Shown here one piece after another: positions 35,680 through 46,700 of a stretch of 64,000 nt of DNA. Origin of the DNA: Albugo candida (Eukaryota; Oomycota; Peronosporomycetes; Albuginales); assembly GCA_040437565.1 (NCBI GenBank), contig JBDOQK010000003.1:248001-312000 (forward strand). The letters are read 5' to 3'. Both the position numbers and the translations under genes were made by a program. Numbering within the stretch: position 1 is the stretch's first letter; each line of letters opens with the position of its first letter. Under the pieces are notes generated by a model. It worked only from the letters and a program-made list of their open reading frames with translations, did no database searches and was not told the origin of the DNA.

Positions 35680-35779
35680 NNNNNNNNNNNNNNNNNNNNN
35701 NNNNNNNNNNNNNNNNNNNNNNNNNNNNNNNNNNNNNNNNNNNNNNNNNNNNNNNNNNNNNNNNNNNNNNNNNNNNNNN
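35680..35779. other. assembly gap with duplicated flanks
   Basis: 100 N. The 600 bp on the left (35,080-35,679) recur on the right (35,780-36,379), apparently without change. The repeat holds the 5' exon of MIC19 and the last exon of the PSI/LEA-2 gene, so both look duplicated. Confidence 0.92.
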
Positions 35780-36265
35780 AAGGGTTTGTACATTTGTATG
35801 ATTCTTTCATTGTGACTTGCATCAGCTGATTGTTCAGGTTTCTTTGCCTTTTCGAGATCATTAAGATGCTTAATGAGATCGGGTGTGAGATCTATAGTGC
35901 ACTTCGTCACAGAATCACTATCAAATGCATCTTCCTGATTCAAATTTGTGGCATGCTCTGAGCTTTGAATGCGCGATGGCTTGTTGCCCATAATGTTGCA
36001 GGGATATGTGGTACAAAACCGGTATGCATAACGGGCCACGGGATACTGAGATAAACAATCGAAGCATTTCTTTACCGGTGCTCTGTCAATGTATCATTTC
36101 GTTTTCCTTCCTCTCTAAGCGACAAATGATAGTTCAAATATTTGATAGGAACAGTGCGAAGGTCTTTTATGTCAATCAGATTTGCCATCGATAAAAAATA
36201 CATGCGTTAAAGTATCACATTGATATGAATTTAAGCTGCGCAACAAGCAAATATACTTCAATTAC

Positions 36266-37511
36266 TCAAAAAGTGTCGTTAGTGAAATAGTCCTTGCATT
36301 TACAAAGCCTTCGATCTTGTTCTGCATCTACCACAAAATTGATAGCAGGTACATCGGAAGATATAGTGTAGATCTGTTTTAGGCAGACAATATGTTAGAT
36401 ACACTGCAGCAGAATGCGTCGGAATGAGAGTTATACCTTGTATTTTCCATACGTGATGGTACCACGAATTGTGCCATTAATTAAAAATACCAGCTTATCT
36501 CGTTGAAAGTCAGACCACATTGCAAGACCTTCCAAATAGCCCGGTCTGATGTTGATGGGCATGATCACATCGCTAATGGCTCCTGCAGCTGCAGTCCACG
36601 TTTGATTCAATTCCCAGCTACCAACATGTAATCCTCTGTGATGAAAGTACAATTTCCCTTCTTCCAGTAAAAAACCGAATCTGTTTTCGTTAATCACACT
36701 CAAAAGGACTTGATACTCGACCACTGGCTGGAGGTTAAGTATACTGTGAAGAACTGACTCCCACTGAAATTCGCGATTGCAGACGTTATAGTCCGGAAAT
36801 CTCGGATAGAACATAAGACCCAGTATCTATCAGTCATAGTGATCTTGAGGTTCAACATTGATATCTGCTGGATGAGTATTTCAAATCTCTTTACCGTGAC
36901 AGCACTCAAAAAGCCAACAAATATGATCCGCCTACATACTTTTCTCCAGCTTGAATTGTTATCACTGTAATACAAATCGACTTGTGATCATGCGCGTCAG
37001 AAGAGGTAATAACTTACGATAAAGATGTTCTAGAAGCTGAAAGAGCTTCATGTACTGCTAGTAAGGGCTCACGAGACTCTGATGTAGAATCAGCAAGTCC
37101 CTCCTCATCTTCAGCTCTTGTCTCTGAAACAGATATTCGAGTTGTTTCAACCGAGTTGACTTGAGACCGTCTCAAAATCGAATAAAGGGATGCAAGGCCA
37201 AATAGACAGCATGCGCCTATGATCATAAGAGCAAACACCGTAATCACCACTGAAGTCGGAGGTCCATAACCGACGTGCTGTGGTTCATTCCGCTCACAAT
37301 CTTCAAGGTGATGACACACAGACATGCCTTTGATACATCCCATCGGAGAACCAATTGCATGACACTGATAATCAAACTGACAGAAATGGCAAGTTATGCT
37401 CGCATTTAAACAAGAATCGCAGCTTTTGTATTTAGCGCAAGGTTTTCCCAGAATCTCTTCTACGTGATGAAAACCTTTGCTTGATTGCAATGATTCGTCA
37501 CGCATTTTCAT
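36266..37511 (-). CDS. membrane protein with PSI domain and LEA-2-like domain
   Basis: I join three stretches. The first (to about 37,015) has a Cys-rich PSI domain (CAKYKSCDSC, CHFCQFDYQC, CHHLEDC), a transmembrane segment (VVITVFALMIIGACCLFGLA) and an acidic cytosolic part. A GTAAGT donor lies exactly at its apparent stop. Splicing to 36,950 gives SSWRKVCRRIIFVGFLSAVT, and a second splice gives ILGLMFYPRFPDYN, completing a second membrane segment. A LEA-2/WHy-like beta domain follows (VEYQVLLSVINENRFGFLL, LHVGSWELNQTW). A final exon ends at 36,266 (KCKDYFTNDTF). PSI domains are extracellular, so both outer domains probably face outward or into the lumen. The first exon, with an expected signal peptide, was not placed. 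Confidence 0.65.
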
Positions 37512-37698
37512 CAAATGTTCTGACTTATCAGATTTTATATTTTCAATCTATCCAATATTCAAGGCAACTGCTGCTTCTAAATTGCTTCAAATCGATACAA
37601 TGAAACTAACGGAAACACCATAGAAAACATGACTTCATTTCTAATCTTATTAAGTGAGCGTAATGACAAAAATTATTCGTATGATGACAAATCGGTCA

Positions 37699-40600
37699 TC
37701 ATGATGCATCCGAGTAGTTTTCAACATCCAGTGAAAATCGATCGAAAAAAGATAATGAGCCTCGCTGGAAGGTAGGCGGTAGTGTCCGACTTGTAAAGCT
37801 CCCTGCGTACGACAATCGCATCTGGTCCGTGCCAAGGGCGGAGGAATTACTTGAGCTCCCACTACACCGAGATGATGTTCCGAATGGACGATCGCGTGGA
37901 CTACTGCGAGATACACTGCCGGCAATACTACCCGCATCACTTGCTTTTCGCTGTAAATAAGCAACAACATGTGCTCGATCTCTCAAAATCTCCAAATTAT
38001 CAGATTTTCCTCGATACGATATTCTTTCGGTCGTTATGATGGAGCGATCCGCCACTGCTGAATTTTGATCGGATGGAGAGCCATACTTTGAGGAGAAGGT
38101 TGACTCTTGGTGTCGTCTTTCTTGGAAAGCTGACCTCGGCTCATCGTCTTGCGATCGAGCGCCAATGAGACTTGTATTGAGTTTCGCGCTATGTTGGAGT
38201 GGCAAAATATCGACTGTTTCTGATGCTCCTGAAGTCAATGTCGGAGAATATGTTTCAGCATGGCTAAGAGGCAGATCTCCTAGAGGCAGATCTCCGATTG
38301 ATTTGGATTGTGCATCGTACATGTTGGCTCCAACATCAGCAACAGTCTTCTCTACGGCGCAATCTTTTTCCAAGTCGACTGCCGTGCGGTCTTCGTATAG
38401 AGCTTGCAATTGATATTCTGATACAGAACGTGAAGAGAACGACCCTTCGGCTCGACCATAATCTCTCTTGGAGACGAAAGAAGAGCATCGAGGCAGCAAA
38501 CGGATTTGGTTGGATTGTCCGCTCAGATGTTCATCACTGTACCTGATACCATCAAAGGTATGATTCAGGGCATGTTTTGACCTCCGGTGATCATCAGAGC
38601 CAGGATATTCAGCAGCAGTTGTCAAGTCTACCATTCCGGACGAGTGTGTCCCATGCATCGACCTCTCAGCTTTACATCGGGCTTTTTTAGCTTTCTTCTT
38701 TTCCTTCTGTTCTCTCAGTTCCTTTTGCCAATATTCTAGCTTTTGTATCCAGCTAGCAGGTGGTCTATGGTGTGAAAAGTCGGTGTTCATAGATCCAAAA
38801 GAAGCCTGAGTCGCTGGTGATTGTGCGGTCTGTGTCCTATGATGAAAAGTCGCAGTCTGCTGTGATTATGAGGCAGATCAGCTCCAAAGTCCATTGTCAG
38901 GTGTCCACGAAAGCTGATAGCTTCATTGGCTTTGTCATGTGATGCCATTCTATTTTTCCGAAACTCCGACTCGGCTATCAATGATTGCGGTCCCCCAAGT
39001 TCAGCCTCAGATATATTATTAGCGTTGACTTGAGCACCACCCGAGTGATCTGGATCCCATGCTTCATTGGTGTAATCTTGATCTGGAAGCACAATGTGAC
39101 GAACATTTTGTGCGCCCCACTGGCTATAGCTTTCCGCTGTTCCCCAATATTCATCAATCACCTAGAAGGAGCGTATCACTTAACAAAATTCGATTGAAAG
39201 GACATATGCAATAAGACGAACGTTCAGAGCATCCCCGCCACCATAGTATGAAGCATTGTACAAATTGGACTGACTTTGTTGGATATGAGCGATACATTCA
39301 GTAGATAAATGCCTATCAAAAGTACTGAATCACAGGGAGATCAAATGAGCAACCATACCACTCGAAATGCCTGTAAGAGAGATTACCGTGCGTTTCTGGT
39401 CGCATAATGCGAGTGTCTATCCACAAATTTTGGAATGCTTTGTTTTCTTCGACCAAAAATTTTCTGCCGTAAATCGACTTTGTCACTGTGTGGTGACGTA
39501 CACAATGCATCCGATTGTTGTGGATCATCATCGTCAAGTGATGATATAGCGATTCCGGACGCCAGTTGGATGCGATGATGGGCTCGAAAATCCTCAATAC
39601 GAGATCGAATGACACAATTCTGCGATCGTGATACTTGTGAGATAAGATGCGGATTGATACTCGAGCGACCAAGCTAACAAGTGATTCAGAGCGTCTCTTA
39701 TTGCGCAAAGTGGACGATAGCATACGATGATCCATTACCTTGTTCAGCTCATTCAGTATATTTCCATAGCTGTCACATCGCACAAGCTTTTCTTGAGAGT
39801 GATGCAAGAGCGCTAATGACATTTGGAAGAGAATCTACAGAAAGTGATTCATTGGTAAGGACAAGAGCTAATTCCACAGCTTGATACATGCCTTGTCACC
39901 GAGGAAGAACATAGAATCCCAAACTCTAGCGGTGATTTCTTTTGAACATGGGCTTGCAAAAAGTGTCAAAAACCACTCCGTACAAGCTAACGAAAGCTCC
40001 ACGCCAGAGCCTCCAAGCTTTGTTAGACAATTTACGATATCGGGTAATTGTAGACGAACAAAGTCGGCAAAAACGTGTTGATCCACTGCTAATCCAAGCT
40101 ATGCATCCAAAGCTCGATTAATGCCAATTTTTCCACGCGTACGTAGAACCTTGACATACCATTGTGGTGTAGTAATCCTCTGGTACAACATCAATCATTT
40201 TGATGAGGAGGAAAAATACTTCTTCTTCATAGGGAAGAAATTGCAGCAGTCTTGAGACAATGAAATTGAGTCCCTGACAATACCCCAGTTTTGCGTTGTG
40301 TAATGAGTATGCAATCAGAATCCGCTGCATCATTGCTGTTTTCTCTTCATTCCACGTTTCTTCTGTTGGAGATACTGTTCTTCGTAAATCCGCTTCAATC
40401 TGTCGAAGGGCTTCTGTCCTACATCACAACGGTGACTATCTAGAGAGCTGCTTGTGTCGCTACAATACAAACCTATCTGGTTGGATTGTAAGAAGATGCT
40501 GGTAGTATCCTTGACGCCTTTGCATTTCGATTGCTGCACCAGAAGCCAATAGCCAAAGTTTTCCATGCATCTGCTCGGGTACGTAAGACCCCTGAAGATC

Positions 40601-41713
40601 GTCCGACAGTAGCAAAGACCGAATCTGTTCCTCCATGATCCAAACTTCATGCGCTAGTTCGGCAAGTCCTTCTGTTCTGGTACACTCCATATACGAATCC
40701 AAGTCATTTTTTGGGTGAGCTTGATCTATTTCATCAATCTTTTCACTTCCTATATTAAGCGCTGCCCAACGAGACTGCTTTTCCTCGTAAGCATTGAGTA
40801 AGGATTCCCATATATCATGTGTGACCCCCATGGCATCAGGCACTCGTTTGCTTTCGGATGAATGACTCGGATTTGTCACTTTTAGAAGCTGAGATAAATG
40901 CATACATGAGATATTGATAAATCGGCAAATATACGACAAATTTACCTCTTTAGTGTCGGGTCTGTCCTCAATAGAATGACGCCAGCATTTCTCCTCCAGT
41001 GTGCGGCGATTCGAAAGCGCAAGGGCACACGACTGTAGTGCCAAAATATTACGAAACACTTTCTCAAGAGCACGGAACTCATATAAATCCTCGGGTTCAA
41101 AACAATTCTGTACTGCTACTCCCAGAACTAAACAACATCTAATCACACCCACTGTAAGTTCTTGACTACCTCAGCATCCTCTATGGAAAAAATGCGAGTA
41201 TGCCTACTTTGTGTAATGAGTGATTTTATGAAAAGCTTGTCGTCTTGCTACGTCGTTCTGGAGCATGATGGAGCGGGCTTCTTGACGCAATTGATCCGTT
41301 TTCTTCTTCCCCTGAAAATTTCGCCCAAGCTTTGTTTCGAGCATCATGGCCTTACTTCGAAGAGATTGAGACGAACTTGGTTCGTACAAGTTACGTAAAA
41401 GCGGTGAGTGTTGCTGCAGCGACGGTGAAAACTCCATCAAACAAGACGATTTCTTCCAATCTTCCTCCGATTGGTATTCTCTGTACGCCAGTCCTAATGC
41501 AGCGAAAATGCACTTCATCAACTCACATAAGACTTGTCCATTCCGCGCAACGAGTGCAAAATCGTCCGAGAATTTCTCGTTCAGAATCAACTCAACCCAT
41601 CTTTGGGCTATTTTAGCTGCATTTGCATCTGATATAGTGGGTAGGGAGACTTGCTGCTCCAACGACGCAAGTGAGCGTGCTTTTGGTACCATTTTATTTG
41701 ATGCACTCGACAT
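37699..41713 (-). CDS. calponin-homology plus TBC RabGAP protein
   Basis: From the ATG at 41,713: a calponin-homology domain split by introns (AAKIAQRWVELILNEKFSDD, GQVLCELMKC, then LGVAVQNCFEPEDLYE and ALEKVFRNILALQ), a helical linker, then a TBC domain. The TBC Arg finger (QIEADLRRT, IxxDxxR type) and Gln finger (GYCQGLNFI, YxQ type) are both intact, followed by WFLTLFASP and ARVWDSMFFLGDKA, so GTPase activation on a Rab is likely. CH domains bind actin or signalling partners. The chain continues through frames 39,822-39,316, 39,161-38,787 and 38,790-37,699, a Ser-rich tail with a tandem GDLPLGDLPL. That tail could be a separate gene. Exact exon joins in the CH domain were not resolved. Confidence 0.75.
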
Positions 41714-41963
41714 GAGTTCCTTAATTCTCAACAATGACACCAATGAGCGTCAATCAATTATGGATTCTCTAAAGGAGAAATGTGTAGTGAGCGTAATTGC
41801 TGCTGTGATGAGGCATGCGCCAAGTCGACCGGCTCACGCAATGACGTTTTGGGCGAAATTCCGAACAAGTTTGCTTCTCGCTTAAATTTAGCGAATAAAA
41901 AGGCAGATAAGTAATTATTAGGTATATGATTGGTTAAAACAATCGGAACTCGAAGGTATCACA

Positions 41964-42905
41964 TCAAATTCCACCGTCAAAATCCTTTTGTGCGTCTGAA
42001 GACGACTCAAATGTTCGAGGATGGTGACGTGCGATGAGATATTGGTAAGTTTCAGCTCCCAAAAGTCCTCCAACAATTGGAGCGAAAAGTGGGACCCAAA
42101 AATACGCGTTATTGGCTGTGAATACTTTAAATCCCCAACCAGCTAGTGCAGTGAATAAACGTGGACTGAAATCACGTGCAGGATTTAACGCAAAACCAGT
42201 ATTATACCCAAAAGATAATGCGATTCCTGATAGTAATAAACCAATTGCTAGTGGCTTCATACCCTTTTCGGCTTCGTTATTTGCTTTGTCTGTGATGGCG
42301 AAAATACCGAGCAAGAGCAAAAATGTTCCAATAATTTCGTCAAAGAAACCAGCAAATAATCCCTCGTGATCCTTAGGGTACGTAGCAAAAATACCGGCTG
42401 TTCCAATTTCCCAGTTATCCAAGTAAGCAAGTCCTGGATAGTACCCTATGTACACAATGAATGCTCCGACGAAAGCACCAGCAAACTGAGCCATTACATA
42501 AAATGGAAGCTTCTTCCAAGGTAAGCGACCGTGACGGCACATTGCGACAGAAACTGCCGGATTGAGGTGTCCACCGCTAACTCCTGCGGAGACAAATAGA
42601 CCCAACATCAGACCAATTCCGTAGCCGAAAGAAATAGTCGACCAATCTCCTGCCATGTTGGTGAAGTCAGGATGTTGCTGATTCTTGACTGCATTTTTTG
42701 CTTCGATTCCCTGAGATACGACTGTTTGACAAACAACGCCGTCTCCGACGAGAACGAGAATCATTGTGCCAAGGAATTCTGCAAACATCTCCCGTGTGCA
42801 TGACTTTCGATCGACAGTATCTTCAGTTGTCAAAGATGCATCTTCAGAGTACTCGATTGAGATTGAAGAGTTTTGCATAGGATAAATACTTTGTCTAGTC
42901 GACAT
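41964..42905 (-). CDS. aquaglyceroporin (MIP family)
   Basis: A single exon of 313 residues starting at the ATG at 42,905. Aquaglyceroporins pass glycerol, water and other small solutes across membranes. Both NPA boxes are present (GGHLNPAVS and GFALNPARDFSPR). The Asp after the second NPA box is the mark of the glycerol-facilitator branch as opposed to water-only aquaporins. Six hydrophobic segments can be counted, beginning with EFLGTMILVLVGDGV. The N-terminal 40 residues are polar and Ser/Thr-rich. A second copy of the first 55 codons appears at about 43,323-43,481 beyond a gap, with one residue difference (Met to Val). Confidence 0.92.
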   Translation of the reverse strand: MSTRQSIYPMQNSSISIEYSEDASLTTEDTVDRKSCTREMFAEFLGTMILVLVGDGVVCQTVVSQGIEAKNAVKNQQHPDFTNMAGDWSTISFGYGIGLMLGLFVSAGVSGGHLNPAVSVAMCRHGRLPWKKLPFYVMAQFAGAFVGAFIVYIGYYPGLAYLDNWEIGTAGIFATYPKDHEGLFAGFFDEIIGTFLLLLGIFAITDKANNEAEKGMKPLAIGLLLSGIALSFGYNTGFALNPARDFSPRLFTALAGWGFKVFTANNAYFWVPLFAPIVGGLLGAETYQYLIARHHPRTFESSSDAQKDFDGGI

Positions 42906-42929
42906 TGCTTGCAAATGACCGGTACTTGT

Positions 42930-43222
42930 AGATTGCGGACAAGCTCAGTCGTGAAATGAGGTTCCCATTTTGCCATTTTGTCATCAAAGTGCTCGAGCAG
43001 ATTCCAAAAATACTGCTTCAATTCGACTCGAACTATTTCAGGAAGGCTATTTTCATCTTGTGGCGCGTAATCAAGCTTCGACTCAAACTGGATTGCCGCT
43101 TTGCTGACGCCATATCAAACCGTCGGGAAAAAGGCGTTACACTCTTTGGCTGCAGACTTGCAGAGAATTTTGAGGGCTCGACAATTCTCATGATTGTAAT
43201 ACATATCAATGAAAGAATCGAT
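42930..43222 (-). other. possible exon or relic upstream of aquaglyceroporin
   Basis: The minus strand reads a coherent frame here and in the second copy at 43,505-43,798. It includes APQDENSLPEIVRVE, KQYFWNLL, HFDDKMAKWE and HFTTELVRNLQ. Upstream the same frame is interrupted by a TGA in both copies. No family is recognised. Between copies about half of the codon changes are synonymous. It could be an exon of an unplaced gene, a relic, or chance. Confidence 0.25.
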
Positions 43223-43322
43223 NNNNNNNNNNNNNNNNNNNNNNNNNNNNNNNNNNNNNNNNNNNNNNNNNNNNNNNNNNNNNNNNNNNNNNNNNNNNNN
43301 NNNNNNNNNNNNNNNNNNNNNN
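43223..43322. other. assembly gap with diverged duplicated flanks
   Basis: 100 N. The 476 bp on the left (42,747-43,222) recur on the right (43,323-43,798) with about 14 base differences, counted by eye. This is the only gap whose flanks clearly differ. Confidence 0.9.
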
Positions 43323-43784
43323 GACGAGAACGAGAATCATTGTGCCAAGGAATTCTGCAAACATCTCCCGTGTGCATGACTTTCGATCAACAGTATCTTC
43401 AGTTGTCAAAGATGCATCTTCAGAGTACTCGATTGAGATTGAAGAGTTTTGCACAGGATAAATACTTTGTCTAGTCGACATTGCTTGCAAATGACCGGTA
43501 CTTGTAGATTGCGGACAAGCTCAGTCGTGAAATGACGTTCCCATTTTGCCATTTTGTCATCAAAGTGCTTGAGCAGATTCCAAAAATACTGCTTCATTTC
43601 GACTCGAACTATTTCAGGAAGGCTATTTTCATCTTGTGGTGCGAAATCAAGCTTCGACTCAAATTGGATTGCCGCTTTGCTGACGCCATATCAAACCGTC
43701 GGGAAAAAGGCGTTACATTCTTTGGCTGCAGACTTACAGAGAATTTCAAGGGCTCGACAATTCTCATGATTGTAACACATATCG

Positions 43785-46700
43785 ATGAAAGAATCGATTA
43801 GAATCCCTTCAACGATGAATTCATTACGAATAGGAAGGCCTGACACAAGAAAATATCAACTGCGTACAATTGGCACTCTAGACCCATCTGGCTCCGAGAC
43901 TTTGAGCAATTTCGATAAGCGCAAGGATATGAATCCTATTACCTCTTATCAGGAGCTCAGACGACCATATTTTGCCACCCGTGTTCTTGAGCAAGATCGA
44001 ACGCAGAGTATAATTCAAAGTCGATCGAGAGGCATCTGTCCCGAGGGAATGTACGGGGATAGTATCGACTCGTCCGATCGTCATTCAAATGATCGTGATG
44101 AGATAGATAGTAGAACGAGCACGTTATCACGATCACATTATTTATCAAGGGATGCACACGACCGGGAATCCAGAAAACGTCCATCGTCCAGTGGGATTTC
44201 TAACAGCTATGGTGGCAATATTATCACGGCTGTCCGAGTACGCCCTCTGTTTGCATCTGAGCGTCGTGCTGGATGCCAGCGTATCATCGAAATGTCTCCT
44301 GGCAGTGGAGAAGATGACTGTGCGCCCAACTCCTTCATTCGCATATTGAATCCTGTTGTGCTGCCAAACAGGTCACATTCTCTAGCAAATACGAAGTCAA
44401 ACATGAAACTGGATGACTGTTTGAAATCGTATCAAAGTAAAGTAGCAGCAAGCAAGTCCGGCGCGATGAATTACATGCATGAATTCCACTTTGATTATCA
44501 TTTCTGGTCATTCGATCATGAGCAAGGACAAAAAGATGCAGCGCAAGAGTCTATCTACGACACAGTTGGATCATATATGGTAAAGTCAGCGTTTGAAGGC
44601 TTTAATTGCTCTATATTTGCATATGGGCAAACCTCTGCTGGCAAAACATACACCATGATGGGAGATGACCGGCCTACCAAAATGGCTGACTCTACTTCTT
44701 TGAGCTCAAAAAGCGGCCTTATACCTCGCGTCTGTTTTGGCATGTTTGAGTTTGGAAATTCGCAAACCGGAGTCAAGTTGTCGACATTCCATGTGAGCTA
44801 TATAGAGATTTACCACGAGCACGTCTATGATCTCCTAAAGACCGAAGGAATTCTCAAAGTACGTGATTGACATTGATTCCCTCAAGCTCGACTGATTGAG
44901 CTCTTTTTCAGCACTCTCTGAAAATACGTGAACATCCCGATGCTGGCGTGTTTGTTCAAAACGCTCAAAAGGTGTCAGTAAAGAATTACGCAGAAGTCAA
45001 ATCTCTCATTACTGAAGGTAATCGAAGGCGTTCAGTGGCAACGACAAAGAGTAACGCGAGATCTTCTCGCTCACATGCTATCCTTACCATTTACATCAGT
45101 CAAACTGATCTGAAGATAGAGGCAGATATGTCTGAGAAAGACGTGCCGATAATTTCCAAGATCACGCTAGTGGATTTGGCTGGAAGTGAACGCGCTGAGA
45201 AACTTGGCGCCTCCGGTGCACAATTGCGAGAATCCGTCGCGATCAATCGTTCCTTGTCGACGCTTGCTGATGTCATTCATGTTCTGTCCAAAGGCGGAAA
45301 GCATAATCAGCATATTCCGTATAGGAACTCGGTACTGACTCGACTACTGAAGGAAAGTCTTGGAGGTAATACAATAACAGTCATGCTGGCAGCGATTTCC
45401 CCCTGTTGCATACATTATGAGGAAACACTGGGGACACTCAAATACCTTGATCGAGCCAAACGGGTTACAAATTGCCCGCATGTGAATTCGAGCAGTTGTA
45501 TTGGAACACGACCTGACTTTTCTAACGAGATTTCAGATCTAAAAGCTAAATTACAATCCACGCAAAGACTTGAGAATATAAGGACACTGATTCCAGCGTG
45601 CGGTGGAAGCTCTCGGGATGGGTCGGAGATGAGCCAGCACTTACTCGATAAGGCTGCTAATAGTGCAACAGAAGAGCCTACAAACTTAACTAAAGTGAAT
45701 GACCAGCTGACACGAACCATACGTTCAGTGGATACGCGAATTGAACAGAAAAGTACGCAAACAATAGAGGGAGAGAGTGAATCTATTTGGCCCATCAATT
45801 GGAAGCTACGCGTAAGGCTTATCGAATTGCTTAATGGTCGAAGGCGCTTACGCTACTTGGAGAAGTATCGTGCTTTCAAAGTCCTTTATGGATTAAGGAA
45901 TCAGGTTGATGAGCTTTCAAAACCCAAAAAGAGTAGATCCGTCACTCGATTCCGACTTCCCAGTGCGTCGCCGGAAGAGGACGAAGAAACTTCCGTAGAA
46001 TTTAAATCTTCTGAGTTCGAAAACGTGTATGAGACTCTTGACTCTCTATCTATACACACTGAAAAAAATGAGTCAGCGCGATCGAATATGGTCGACGAGC
46101 GGAAGAAAGAAAGCTCACTGGAACTGCTGGAAGAGATAGCGACTTGCTGTTGCAGTGCGATATCGTCAAAGCACAGGTCGATTTGTAAAGTGAAACTGCA
46201 GCAGTGGCGTAAAAACGAGTCTGATTTTGGCAAATCTGATGATCAGCCAACATCCGCTATAGACCCGAGTACCAAAGACGATGAACGTATTTCTGATGAT
46301 AACAACGCAGAATCTAATTTTCTTCTGCAAAAATCGACTAGGAAAGATATGTCAATTGGCGACTTCGCGGTCATTCAAGCATATAGAGCATCTACTGGTC
46401 TCACACCGGGAANNNNNNNNNNNNNNNNNNNNNNNNNNNNNNNNNNNNNNNNNNNNNNNNNNNNNNNNNNNNNNNNNNNNNNNNNNNNNNNNNNNNNNNN
46501 NNNNNNNNNNNNAGAAAGCTCACTGGAACTGCTGGAAGAGATAGCGACTTGCTGTTGCAGTGCGATATCGTCAAAGCACAGGTCGATTTGTAAAGTGAAA
46601 CTGCAGCAGTGGCGTAAAAACGAGTCTGATTTTGGCAAATCTGATGATCAGCCAACATCCGCTATAGACCCGAGTACCAAAGACGATGAACGTATTTCTG

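Noticed and set aside
35566-36039. apparent second copy of the MIC19-like 5' exon and a chimeric frame through the gap
   Set aside because: The 600-bp flanks of the gap look identical, so this is one gene seen twice, and the chimera is created by the N block.
38250-38310. tandem repeat encoding GDLPLGDLPL, with a similar GDLPPRDLP near 57,690 in another gene
   Set aside because: The shared string is short and Leu/Pro/Asp-rich. I see no evidence of a common origin.
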